64,000 bases of DNA from Cunninghamella blakesleeana (lineage: Eukaryota; Mucoromycota; Mucoromycetes; Mucorales; Cunninghamellaceae), in the NCBI GenBank assembly GCA_017871115.1, contig JAFCIZ010000007.1, forward strand, positions 3,038,001 to 3,102,000, in the 5' to 3' direction. The position numbers and the translations under genes are program-made. This document shows positions 49,142 through 61,233 of this stretch, one piece after another. Positions within the stretch are counted from its first letter, which is position 1, and every line of letters starts with the position of its first letter. The notes below the pieces were generated by a model. The model saw only the letters and a list, made by a program, of their open reading frames with translations, was not told the origin of the DNA and made no database searches.

Positions 49142-50812
49142 ATGAAATCCATCACTATAGCTACTTGTTTATTATACTCATTTGTCTTTGCCAATGCTGC
49201 TGCTATTCCTAAGGCTCCTGGTGCAAGCGAAAGCCATAACTATCTTATTCAATTGAATCCTAAGACTGATATTGAAAGCTTTGTCCCTAACCTTTTAGAA
49301 GGTGTTCTTGGATTATTTGATGGCAAGGTTTCTGCTCAAGAAAACCCTGTCTCTGTTCAAAAGAAGATCGATATCAACGATTCCTTCAAGGCTATTAGTG
49401 TCAATATCAAACAAGATAGTATCTTGGCCAAGATCTTACCTCTTTTCCCTGAAATTGCTACCATTATTCCTGATGATCCTATTAATTTCAACTTACCTAA
49501 ACCTCAAAATGTTGCCAAAGGACATTCTTTTGTAATAAATTAATATAATAAAATAAAAATTAACATAACGAATAGTAATCATATAATTGTTTACTTTAAA
49601 ATTCATTGTAATTTTTAATTTTAATTTTAATTTTAATATTATAATATAATAATGTTTAATAGATTGGATTTGATAATAGCACCGCTCCCGGTTCTCAACC
49701 TGATGCTCCTTGGGGTATTGTTCGTGTTTCCCAACATGATCTTGATTTGAAGGCTCCTTATAACTATCCTGAACACGCTGGGTAATAATTATTTTTTTAT
49801 TTTTTTTATTTTTTTTTTAATGTTACTACGGTAATGTCAATGACAGTAATAATAGCAATATATATATAAATAATTTTTACTAATCGATTTTTATTATTAA
49901 TATAATATTATTAATATATAAATAGTGAAGGTGTAGTTGTCTATGTTATTGATGATGGTGTCAACAAAGGTCATAAAGATTTCGGTGGTCGTGTTACTTG
50001 GGGTTATTCTACTATTAAAGATGGTGATGATAATGGTGGTGGTCATGGTAATAAATTCAATATGATATTAATATATAAATATATTTATAGAAGTGCATAT
50101 ATATATATATATTGATGGGTAAATTAATGATTATTATTATTACAATTATGATTTTTAAACAGGTACTCACGTCTCTGGTATCATTGCTGGTGAAACTTAT
50201 GGTGTTGCTAAAAAGGCCAACATTATCTCTGTCAGAGTTTTAGATAAGGAAGGTTCTGGTACTATGGCTGATGTATTAGATGGTTTACAATGGGCTGTTA
50301 AAGATGCTAAGGCTAGTGGAAAGAAATCTTTAGTTAACATGTCTCTTGGTGTTGCAAAGAGCCCTGATCTTGACTCATTCGATAAGGCTCTTACTGCTGC
50401 TGTTGAAGGTGGTTTACCTATTGTTGTTGCCGCTGGTAACTCTGCTGATGATGCTTGTAACTATTTACCTGCTGGTAACCCTAGTGTATTCACTGTCGGT
50501 TCTACCGATAACAAAGATGCCTTATCTGAATTCAGTAGCCATGGTAAGTGTGTAGATATCAATGCTCCTGGTACTGATATTGAATCTGACTACATTGGTG
50601 ATGATACTGCTACCACTGTTATGTCTGGTACCAGTATGGCTTCTCCTCATGCTTGTGGTGTTGCTGCTTTAGTCCTCCATGACTTAACTGATGCTACTCC
50701 TACTGCTTTATATGAAAAGCTTACATCCATTGCTACCAAGGATAAGATTACTAACAACCCATCTGCCAATCCTAATCTCATCGCTTTCAATGGTGCTGGT
50801 GAACAAAAATAA
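49142..50812 (+). CDS. Secreted subtilisin-like serine protease (S8A, proteinase K type), copy 1
   Basis: Four exons: 49142-49531, 49663-49781, 49926-50047, 50163-50812; 426 aa. A signal peptide (MKSITIATCLLYSFVFANAA) is followed by an inhibitor-I9 type propeptide with SHNYLIQLNPKTDIESF and, near its end, PDDPINFNLPKP. The catalytic domain has Asp in VYVIDDGVNKGHKDFGG, His in GGGHGTHVSGIIAG and Ser in SGTSMASPHACGVAAL. The oxyanion Asn is in VVAAGNSADDACNYLPAG. Length is typical of fungal proteinase K-like enzymes (about 380-430). It should be exported as a zymogen and self-process; substrates are general proteins. The His codon context is split by intron 3 within GGGHG. Codon use is less A+T-biased than its flanks, as expected for a well-expressed gene. 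It pairs with the copy at 57412. Confidence 0.96.
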
Positions 50813-52894
50813 ATACTCTAAATATGTATCACTATTTTCTTAATATATAATATATATTTAAGTATATTTATATTTTTCAATGTAACAATAATTAATATAT
50901 TTTAACTGGATTTAAAATATACTTGTACTAGTATTAGTTATTTAATTATTTTAATAAAATCTTTATAACAAATAAATAAATCGACAAAATAATAAATAAA
51001 TATAAACTATTAAATTATAAAAGGGTTTTTACTTTAAGTGAAGAAAATTGCTAATTTCATTTTATAAGAATGTTATAGATTTGGTGTATTTTTAAGTGAT
51101 CATCAACAGTAGCATAAAGGAGTTTAAAAATAGCTATTTTTTTATTTAAAAAAAAAAATTGAATCATAAGCTTTTTTTTCTTTTTCATTTTTTTTTTTAA
51201 ATATTACTGTTATTATCATTTTACCACTAGTTAAATAACAGATTCAAGTTTTACAAAAAATATGAGCATATTAAATAATTAAAAAGAAAGAAAAGATCAA
51301 TTAATGCATAGCTTGGAATATAACTTATTAATGATGAGAATATTGGATTTTTACAATAAAACGATTCTTTATAAATAAGAAAGTTCCAGGAAAATAAATA
51401 TAGTGCAACTTGGTTGTAGTCTTGTGAGATGAACTTAATATATATTGGATTTCAGTTAAAGTTATATTATCATTTATATAAATAAAAGGAAAACAGTAAT
51501 AACTTTGATATTGTAAGTAATAATAGTATATATAATCATAATAATTCAACTTGCAACTAAAGCCTGTTAATAATACCATATTTATCTGGCTAGGATCTGC
51601 TTTTTTTTACGTGTTATTTAGAAAACACTCAACATAATAATAAACTTTAACGAAAAAGGATAGCTCAATAATTTTTAGGTATTACTTTTTGATATAACAA
51701 CAATTTTAACCGTTTATTCATGACAAGAGATAAAGGTGTAGCACTTTTGGATTTGTATAATAGAAATGTGTAGCTATAAAAAAAATATAAAGTAAAAATA
51801 AAATAAATTTACAACTGTTATTTTGTTTTTTATTTTGGACTGATGTAATATTTATCTTTTTGATTTATTTTTTGTGTTTTATTTTGACAAGAAAAATTAT
51901 ACTGTATTATTATTTTTATTTAACATTTTTCAAAAAAATATTATTTTCTTAATTATTAGGTGTTAGTATTTTTATTTTTTTTTAATTAAAAAATAGGATG
52001 CTCGATAAATACTTTTATCTGATTGGATTAAAAGAATATTTTAACTAATATCAACTGGAAGGCAGACGGCCTATGCAAAATTATTAAAAAGACGTGGTTG
52101 TGAAAAACTAAAATATTACGGTAGCGCTTGTAGCAAAAATGGTCATTAAACTAGACTAATGTTAATATGAATGATAATTGTACTATAAACACAATTGCTG
52201 TAATATATGCATCCAACACATCACTTTTATTAATTAATAAAGTACCAATTGGAGCTTTTAACATTGTGATCATTCAACGAAACCCATATAAAAGGATTAT
52301 GATAAAAGGATGAATTTGAAGCTCAAATCATTCACAACCACTTTGGAAAACATATATTTATACGAAAGAAAAATAAACTTGAACCACTTCATCAACTTTT
52401 GCCATTACTATAATTTATTATTTTTTTATTTACCGTCATAATGATTGAATTAAAATACTATATATTAATTCATAAAAAAATCACTGAAAAAATATATTTA
52501 TATACAATATTTGTTTATCAAGATTTTATAGTTAATTCATTGCCCATCCTTATATAAAAATAGTGTTACACCAAGAAGCTTTATTATATTGTTTTAAGAA
52601 AAAAAGGAAAAAAATACGTGGCCTGAATACAAATTTATTTATTATACTTTTTTTATGATTACAATATAAAATTATTTTTAAAAATGACCAAGATAAAAAA
52701 TATCATGTGTTGAACGTAAAATAAAAAAAGTAAAATAAAAAAATCCCAAAGGAAGAAGTAATACCAAAGTGAATACTTTGCCACTATTTATTATTTAAAT
52801 TCTTTTCCTACTTTTATTTATTTTTTTCCTTTTCTTTATCTTTTCTCTTTTTTTAATTTTAATTTATATTTATAATAATAATAATAATAATAAA
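50813..52894. other. Spacer downstream of subtilisin 1 with a decayed remnant
   Basis: A block TTTTAACTGGATTTAAAATATA near 50906, followed by ATTAGTTATT, matches the region just after subtilisin 2 (near 59263), so the duplication reaches past the stop codon. A remnant at 52048-52413 is listed separately. The minus-strand frame 51328-51579 shows no motif. Confidence 0.5.
52048..52413 (+). pseudogene. Multi-frame coding remnant, family unknown
   Basis: Three consecutive plus-strand frames look coding: ISTGRQTAYAKLLKRRGCEK then LKYYGSACSKNGH and a stop; MNDNCTINTIAVIYASNTSL to NPYKRIMIKG; then, shifted by one base, KDEFEAQIIHNHFGKHIFIR to LLPLL and a stop. The relay between frames suggests one ancestral reading frame broken by indels. 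The basic GRQTAY...KRRGC segment could belong to a DNA-binding or mobile-element protein, but I do not recognise it. Confidence 0.4.
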
Positions 52895-53269
52895 ATGGTC
52901 AAAGTAGTGTTAACTGGTGCTGAAGACATACTACCTCCAGATGAAGTAGCTAAATTAGCTGATAAATATCTCCAGTATGCTAAAGATATTGAAAACATTA
53001 CATTAATCACCTATAGAAACTTAAAAACCATTAATATTCCCAGGTCTGAGGATTTTAAATCAATTGGAGTGGGTTTAATCATTGTTTCAGTCTCTTCCTT
53101 TATTCAATTCCATAAGGATGATAGTGGAAAGCATGCCATTTATTCTTTAGTATTGGAAACTATATTCAATGATCTTTATAAAATAGATGACTTGTATGAT
53201 GAAAATACGACTTATTTGAAAAGTTTATTTGGTAATTTACAATTGGAACTCTCTTTAAACAAAAATTAA
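52895..53269 (+). CDS. Small uncharacterised protein (124 aa)
   Basis: Single-exon frame from MVKVVLTGAEDILPPDEVAK to SLNKN. Soluble, slightly acidic, probably helical, with EVAKLADKYLQYAKDIENI at the front and a hydrophobic strand (GVGLIIVSVSSFIQF) in the middle. No signal peptide, membrane span, zinc motif or familiar fold signature. The AATAATAAAATGG start context is good. Composition differs from noise frames here, so I believe it is a real gene. It lies between the two subtilisins, with no visible functional link. Confidence 0.55.
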   Translation: MVKVVLTGAEDILPPDEVAKLADKYLQYAKDIENITLITYRNLKTINIPRSEDFKSIGVGLIIVSVSSFIQFHKDDSGKHAIYSLVLETIFNDLYKIDDLYDENTTYLKSLFGNLQLELSLNKN

Positions 53270-53429
53270 TTATTTTATATATATTAATGTATATGTTTAA
53301 TTTTTATAATAAATAAATTATTTTTACTGTATAATCCGACTGTTTTATTATTATTATTTATGGTATTAAACCAATAAGAAAAAAAAAGTGTATATATATT
53401 TAAAAAATAAGGTATCGTCTTCTTTATTT

Positions 53430-53964
53430 TGTTCGTCTTCTTTATTTTCTCAAACTGTTTATCCTGTTTAGTATTTTTGTCTTTGGTCATCATGCTTGTC
53501 CATTTTAGATTGTGTGATTTGTTCAATTTGATTATCTTTTTTATAGTTTTCAGTTTGTCCTACTTATATATCTTGATCACTCTCTTCGATTTGTTTACTT
53601 TCTTTGACTTGTTCATCTTCATTATTATCTTATGTTTCATCCTATATGATGGTTTTCACAGTTAAAGTATTAACATTGGCATTACCACATAATTCACGTT
53701 CATAGTGTAATCTATCTTGCCTTCTTAAATCAACATAAGGCTAATTAATGATAAAAACAAAAAAAACCACTGTATATATATTAGTATCATTCTTATCATA
53801 GTAGTTATAATAATAATAATAGCTAATAAATAATGTTTATAGTATAATTATTATTCGCTTTTCTTTTTCAGTTAAAGTTTTTTATTCTTTTCTTAAATGA
53901 GAAAACATAGGTTGAGTAGTTTTATCAGGATTTGCTTTAACATAAGTTTTTTCGGACTTGGAAA

Positions 53965-53995
<31 letters not shown>

Positions 53996-54100
53996 GGATT
54001 ACTGCGTTTTATGGTAAAATGTAATTTTGTATAGTTATTTTGAATTATTTTTACTCTTGGAACTTTTGGAGTTTTTATTAAATTTAAAAAGATCATACCC
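53430..54100 (-). pseudogene. Decayed HMG-box-like gene
   Basis: On the minus strand a stretch at about 53970-53870 reads KSEKTYVKANPDKTTQPMFS then HLRKE, a TAA, and KTLTEKEK. After a gap ending in an ATTAG acceptor-like site near 53744 the text continues PYVDLRRQDRLHYERELCGN. Together these resemble the second half of an HMG box (W-K-x-L-[ST]-E-x-E-K-x-P-Y-x-x-L-x-x-x-D-R-x-R-Y-E-R-E). The expected Trp position holds a stop, no donor site follows the first part, and an acidic Glu/Asp/Lys/Gln tail downstream (to about 53430) carries several stops. This is best read as a dead HMG-box gene. An (AT)n run sits inside it at 53969-53995. Confidence 0.45.
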
Positions 54101-56739
54101 AGGATTGCTATATATAAAAGTAGAATAACTATAGTAAATTTCCATCAAGTCAGCGAAAGTGTAGCAAATTTCTTTTCTAAAGATTATAAATAAAAAAAGA
54201 AATATAGAAAATATAAATATGATCGTGTAACTACCTTTTAGCAAACTTTTTTTTATATTTTTTATATTTTTTATAAATATTCCAGTTTTATTAAAATAAA
54301 TTTTAGTTTTTTATAGAATCATTTTTAGATCTTCTTGAACGTTATAAAAAATATCAAATGGGAGTGAGAGCAAGGTAAAAGAGAATTTTTAATTTTTTTA
54401 TTTTATATAAAAAAACGCGGTGTTTAAATTATATCTTTTTGCGAAAAAAAAAAAAAAAACCTCAGATTCTTTTTCTATTCACTTTAATTTTTTTAAAAAG
54501 TCTTATTGTGTAAAATATGATATGAACTTATAGAACTGTTCAACAATGAATTAATCTCTCTCTATAAGAATTCAAAAAAGGATTTAATAACGATACAAGA
54601 TATTATCATTGTGGAATATAATCGATTTTATTTATTTTTAATCTATTTATTAAAAAAGTATTAACTTTTGTTGAATCTATTATCTAAGCTAAAGTATTAT
54701 ATTTGCTCTTTATGAAGTATTCATATAATAATAATATTTCTTTTGAGTTAGTAAGTATTAATAAATAAATATATTTATATATAGAATAGCAATAAAAACG
54801 CGTCTCGAAAGGCCCTAGTTTTTAATCTATTATTATTTACTACATTTTAAAGAATAATAAGAGAATTAATCAACCTGTTAATAAATACATACATTGCCGA
54901 TTTTATCAAGGTAGTCTCAGATTTTGCCAACAAATAACTTTCAATGATGTGATATGCCTGTCTATCGACTTACTCATGTTAATCCTACTAAGACAAAATT
55001 ATTTTTACTGATACAGCACAAAGTACAACAAATATAAAAATTCTTCTATATATAGAACTTGTTGTACAAGTACTCAACTTGCAAATTACCCAACTTTTTT
55101 TCATTGGTGGTGATTAAAAGTAAAATTAGTTACCAAGTTGGTCTTATCATATTGTAGTATGCTGCAAAAAATAAAAATAAAATAAAAAAAATAGGTGATG
55201 GTGGCGCACATGAATCATAGGTTATATATATGTCTATATATAAAAAAGAATGAAACAACAACGATAAACCAACAATCAACCAAATAGTAGTATGTGCCAT
55301 GTTATCAAAAAGTATCATAGCCAATATCGATTTACATAGTAAAAAATAATTCATTATTTTGTCATTAAAGTAATCACCAACCATCCTTGAAAAGCAGGTA
55401 TTTATTATTTACATTTTATACAGTTGTTTAAAAATATATGTAGATAAGAATTAATTAGTGAAATGATGGACTTTAATGCACGATAAAAGGTACAGCATTA
55501 CATTTAGCTATATATCATTAGAAATTATTGTATATTTGAATTTAAAAAGCTGAATTATGGGCTACTTATTGTTAACAATTTCAAATTCAACACTCTACAA
55601 CCATCATCATCATTATACTTTAATCGTTTACAAATATATATAATTATACAAGAATATATAAACTTTCTCATATTTTATGGTGACATATAACAAATGATAT
55701 TAATCAGAGAAACTATGAGTGCTCGTCTTGACAATATTATGTGAAATAAAGGTATCTAGCTTTTAAAGCTTATAAAAATTAGAATATTGAAATACTAATA
55801 TAAAACGAAAAACTAAGAATTTTTTTATTTATTTTATTCTTTAGACTATTTTGCTGTATCTAGAGTACTAATTCCATTATAGAGCATTGTATATTTTTTG
55901 GTAAGTTGATATAATAATATAACCATATTAGGTTTTTTAATTATAACACAATAATAAAATCTATATTCACATATAGCTTTTATTTTTTTTATTTTTAATT
56001 TTTTAAAAATAAAAACACTATTACTCATATGTAACGAATCTATATAAAAAGAAACACATTCCTTTTGACAATTAAACAAATATACCACCTTTGTATTAAT
56101 CAAACTTAAACACTTAGTTATCTACTTTGGTTTTTTTAATTAAAAATAGCAAGGATTCTATAAAAGAATAAATCAACTACAACTGATATATATATTAGAT
56201 GAACTCGTCAACAAGTGTCAGCGTGATAATAAATTATTAGCACACGAATATCTATCGTCATCTTGTCATGAAATAATTATTAGATACCATGTATAACGGC
56301 TATTTAATTTTTATATTAAAATCATCTCTTAAAAATTTTGCAATGTTCAACATGTGTATTATGTAAAGATAATCGTGATGATAATTTAAGATTTTTTAAT
56401 ACAAAATAACATGATAATAATTTAAGACTTTGCAATAATATAATAAGAGGATAGTATATAAACAACAGCATAAAGGTTCCAGTTTTACACGTTTGATAAT
56501 GAAAATTGGCATTTATAATACTTCATATCCAATATTCTTTTCAACATTATTATTGTCAATAGCATCAACAATAACATTACCATTACCATACTGGTAATAA
56601 TGGTTTTTCTTCCTCAAACAAATTTTTTTATGATGAGCTATTTGAATTACTTGTTGTACGGTGTTTTAGAATATTAATTATTAAAAGAAGTTGTTAATAA
56701 TAGGACGTCTTCACTTCCTAATATACACTACATATTTTT

Positions 56740-57110
56740 TTTTGGGCATTTATTTGCGTTTTTGGTATTTTTTGACATAATTTGGATACCTGTTTTAAAA
56801 ATTTTGGCCTACCTATTTTCCTAGATAAGACTAGTTAGTGAATACAATGATCATAAGGCATGTTTTGCATGAATTCCACTTTCCTTTTTATTTAAATAAT
56901 TTAATAAAAAAATAATAAAAATTAAAATAAATGTAGTACACAATGTATAGATAACAACAATATATGAAAATAGGTTTTATCTATTTCCTAAAGAGTAATA
57001 AACATTTAATAAAAAACAAAAAATGATAAAATGTTGTATTAAAAACCAGGCACTCTTTTATTTCCGTTTTTAGATTCTATTGCCATTTGTAGCAAAACAT
57101 AGCAATCACA
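56740..57110 (+). promoter_or_regulatory. Upstream region of subtilisin 2, conserved with that of subtilisin 1
   Basis: Counterpart of 48480-48880. The strongest block is TTTTAGATTCTATTGCCATT plus TGTAGCA at 57068-57094, followed by a GCAATCACAA element. Spacing to the start codon is within 20 bp of copy 1. Confidence 0.5.
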
Positions 57111-57411
57111 AAGAAACAACTTTTAATGTAAACTTTAATTTATATTGTTTTTTAAAAATATGGAATCCATAGAACATTTAAATAATAATGATAATAATGA
57201 CACCTTTTTGTAAGTTAATTGACATAAAAAAAAATATAGAATAAAATTAATAGCAGTTTATGCACATATGACTCAAAACCAAAATGCGTCTTTTATTATT
57301 ATTGTGATACAAATTTTGGAAATAGGTATAAATATAATTTTATTTTACATTTTTTACATTTTTTTCATTATCTTTTTTTAAAAAACAAACAATTATTTTT
57401 ATTAAATAACA

Positions 57412-59197
57412 ATGAAATCCATTACTATTGCTGCTTGTTTATTATACACTTTTGTGTTTACTAATGCTGCTGCTATTAACAAGGCACCTTCTGCCAGTAA
57501 ATCCCACAATTATCTTATTCAATTGGATCCTAAGACTGACATTGATGGCTTTATTCCTAACCTTTTAGAAGGTGTTCTTGGTTTATTTGATGCCAATGAA
57601 GTTTCTGCTTTAGGTAATCCTGTTACTGTTAACAAGAAAATTGATATCAATGATTCCTTCAAGGCTATTAGTGTGAAGATCAACAAAGATAGTATCTTGG
57701 CCAAGATTTTACCTCTTTTCCCTGAAATTGCTACCATTATTCCTGATGATCCTATTAATTTCAATTTACCTAAACCTCAATCTATTAAAAAAGATGATTC
57801 TTTCTTGGTAAATAAATAGATAACGTCTATTTTTTTTTAATTCCAATAGTAATAATAAATATTTATATTAATGACAATCTTATTTTTCTTTTCTTATGTA
57901 TATCCAATAGCCTTTTAAATCAACAGATTTTACCGCTCAAGGCTCTCAATCTGCAGCTCCATGGAATCTTGTACGTGTTTCTCAACATACTCTTAACTAC
58001 AATTCACCTTACTATTATCCTGATCATGCTGGGTAATTTTATTTTTTATTTTTTTTAGAAGAAAAACAATAACTATCTAAAATCATTCTTTATATTAATT
58101 AATTGATTTTATTTATTCATTTATATTTTTATAAACAGTGAAGGTGTAGTTGTCTATGTTATTGATGACGGTGTCAACAAAGATCATGTTGATTTCGGTG
58201 GCCGTGTTACTTGGGGTTACTCTACTATTTCTGATGGTGATGACAATGGTGGTGGTCATGGTAATAATAAATATAATTATTATATTAAAAAAAAAAAAAG
58301 AGAGAGCGAGACATATAGGAAAGAAAAGATACAAAAATAATTTACTTTATAAAAAATAATAATTAATCATTCATATATTTATGTACATTTTTTTATTATA
58401 AAAAATGTATAAATAGGTACTCATGTTTCTGGTATCATTGGTGGTAATACTTATGGTGCTGCTAAAAAGGCTAGCATTGTATCTGTCAGAGTTTTAGACA
58501 AGTCAGGATCTGGAACTATGACTGATGTATTGGATGGTTTACAATGGGCTGTGGAAGATGCTAAGGCTAGTGGAAAGAGATCTTTAGTAAATATGTCTCT
58601 TGGTGTAAGAAAAAGCTCTGGCCTTGCTTCTTTTGATAATGCTATTACTGCTGCTGTAAATGGTGGTTTACCTATTGTTGTTGCTGCTGGTAACTCTGCC
58701 GAGTAAGTACTTTCATTTTATTATTATATTATTATTTAAAAAAAGAGGAGTAAAAGAAATTGTTTTACGTGAATATTAACCCCTTGATCTATTTTATCTT
58801 TATTGTTATTATTATTATCATTTATTCATTCAATAGTAATGCTTGTAACTACTTACCTGCCGGAAATCTTAGAGCCTATACTGTTGGATCTACCGATAAT
58901 ACTGACAAATTATCCTACTTTAGTAGTTATGGTACTTGTGTCGACATCAATGCTCCTGGTTCTAACATTAAGAGTGATTATATTGGTAGCACCACTGCTA
59001 CTACCATCATGTCTGGTACTAGTATGGCTTCTCCTCATGTTGCAGGTGTTGCCGCCTTGGTCCTTCATGATTTAGCTGACCCTACTCCTGATAACTTATA
59101 CAACCAACTTACCTCCATTGCTACTAAGAATAAGATTACCAACAACAAAACTGGTAACCCTAACTTAATTGTTTACAATGGAGCTGGTAATGCTTAA
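57412..59197 (+). CDS. Secreted subtilisin-like serine protease (S8A, proteinase K type), copy 2
   Basis: Five exons: 57412-57807, 57911-58032, 58139-58260, 58417-58702, 58837-59197; 428 aa. Same plan as copy 1: signal peptide MKSITIAACLLYTFVFTNAA, I9 propeptide with SHNYLIQLDPKTDIDGF, catalytic Asp in VYVIDDGVNKDHVDFGG, His in GGGHGTHVSGIIGG, oxyanion Asn in VVAAGNSA, and Ser in SGTSMASPHVAGVAAL. First three intron positions are identical to copy 1. An extra intron (58703-58836) splits the codon after VVAAGNSA, where copy 1 is continuous. Propeptides are nearly identical while catalytic-domain surface residues differ, which may mean altered specificity. It is an intact tandem paralogue about 8.27 kb downstream of copy 1. 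Confidence 0.96.
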
Positions 59198-59515
59198 ATT
59201 ATTCTATGATTTAATTATTTCTGTATTTTTATTATCAATATAATATTATTAAAAATATTTTAACCGGATTTAAAATATTTATATATGATATTAGTTATTA
59301 TTTATGAAATATTAATTTAATATTAATAAAATAAAGTAATAACTATTTTTTCACTTCATACACTATACCTTTTTTTAATAAATTTTCCTCTAAAACAAAG
59401 CATCTCATTCATATAGCGATTGAGAAAATTCAAAAAAAAAAAAAAAAAAAAATTGTGGAGACGTTTATTTTTTTAAACTATTTTTATTTTCCTTTTCTCT
59501 CTCTCTTTCTCTCTT

Positions 59516-59547
<32 letters not shown>

Positions 59548-59573
59548 TAAATAAATAATTAAGTAAATAAAAA

Positions 59574-59609
<36 letters not shown>

Positions 59610-60697
59610 TATCTTTTTATTACTATTTTTTATATTTTACAGAAACTAGATAAGTAACATAAATATATTATGCATTGATAAATACCTTCTACTATCAATC
59701 TATGTATAACTTGAAATAAAATTCATTAATACAAAAGAAATCGAAAGTTATTATGTCTATTTTATTTTATTTCTTTTACAACAAAACTACACATTTTAAT
59801 ACAAATAAAATGTATTTTTTTTTATTATGAATACGACTATTTGTAATATTTGTAAGTAATGTATTATTATTTGTGGTTACAGTGGAGTAGCTGAATAAAT
59901 CAATATATATTGCATTCTTTGAATTCAGAAAAGAAAATTTGTAAGGTATAACCATATATCATATTAGTTATATTCATTTATTTACTTATTTGTTTTTTAT
60001 ATATATTTTACTCGCTTTTCTATTTTAACCCTTTAATTTCTTTTGAAAAAATTGTCTTTATCTCGTACATATAAATTAATTGATCATAGAAAATAAAAAT
60101 AAATATTAATAAATAGTTAAACTAAATTATGGTCTTATGGGATAAACTTAAAATAGATATGAGATTTAGTTATGAAATATATTGGTGATAAAACAAATAG
60201 CTATAACGAATTTGATACGGTAAATAACCATAAAAATATTATATAATAATAATAATAATAACAATAAACATCTGATATACAATAGAAATTGATCAAGGCT
60301 AATTTATTCTAATATACTATCATTTTTTTTTATTTTATTTTGTTTATAATATTTATAAAAAAACTAAAGAGAGTAAGGAACATAAATCTGGTCAATTATT
60401 ATTATTTCTCAGTATCATTTTTAAATAAGGCATGTATAATATCAGTTTTATACCAAATTATATATTTTACTTTATTTTATTTTAAGTAAAAGCAACAATT
60501 ATAACGAAAATTGTCAAGTATTTTTTTTTTTTTATTTTTATTTTTATTCATATTTGTGATATGATATTAAATATTAGATAGGCAAAAGAATATAAATACT
60601 ATTTAATTCAATGATTATATTTTTATTTACATAAGTATATATATATGTATATATTTAAAAATATGTAAAAAATTATACAAACATAAAAAAAAAATTG

Positions 60698-60728
<31 letters not shown>
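59198..60728. other. Spacer between subtilisin 2 and the transposon cluster
   Basis: Begins with the 3' block shared with copy 1 (TTTTAACCGGATTTAAAATA near 59263). It then holds long T and A runs, a (TTA)n tract at 59577-59610 and an (AT)n tract ending at 60728. No gene. Confidence 0.5.
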
Positions 60729-60819
60729 CACCTCGGTCCAAAATGCCCAAGTGTTTACATTTTTTTTTTTTTTCGAAATAATTCAAGTTAATTTCTATAT
60801 TAAATATGTGTATATACTA

Positions 60820-61027
60820 CAGTGGGGGAAAAAACTGTTCATACGTTTTCAAAATTTGACTTTGTTCTTTAATTACTCTATCAATACTTTATCAATCCTT
60901 ATGAAACTTAGAATAGTAATAGAATAGCTTATTTATAAATATATTATAAAGTTTGAGTTTAAAATATTTAGATCTCCGGTTTTTATTAAGGTTTTAAACA
61001 GCGATGTCCATATGAACAGTTTTTTCC
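60820..61027 (+). repeat. Left terminal inverted repeat of element 1
   Basis: 208 bp. The outer edge reads CAGTGGGGGAAAAAACTGTT and the inner edge ends TATGAACAGTTTTTTCC, which is the inverse complement of the outer 17-mer. Confidence 0.95.
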
Positions 61028-61233
61028 ATAATGTGAATATTAAGCATTTCCGTTCTGTTTGCCTACTTTACCTTTTATTATTGGTTCGGAAAGTATAGAA
61101 TAATAATTACTAATGTAAATGCATTCCGAAAAACTATTTAAACCATTATTTTTCAGTTTATTTTTTTTTATTTTCTTTCACTTTTCTTTATCACCTCAAT
61201 TAAACTACCTATTCACTTTGTCCATTAATCAAG

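Larger units (their letters stand above)
53270..57411. other. Gene-poor spacer between the orphan gene and subtilisin 2
   Basis: Besides the HMG-box remnant, a broken plus-strand stretch at about 54950-55120 reads DMPVYRLTHVNPTKTKLF and then, in another frame, FTDTAQSTTNIKILLYIELV. It is probably another relic. The minus-strand frames 55130-55384 and 55846-56103 have no motif. From about 56740 on, the sequence is homologous to the upstream region of subtilisin 1. Confidence 0.45.

Noticed and set aside
53429..53665. Hydrophobic 78-codon plus-strand frame resembling a membrane protein
   Set aside because: Antisense of an acidic, Gln/Lys-rich decayed tail on the minus strand; Leu/Phe content comes from A+T bias.
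2902..60728. Many (AT)n tracts (for example 8772-8802, 13977-14008, 34351-34382, 47852-47889, 53969-53995, 60703-60728)
   Set aside because: Ordinary microsatellites for this composition; none tied to a gene function.
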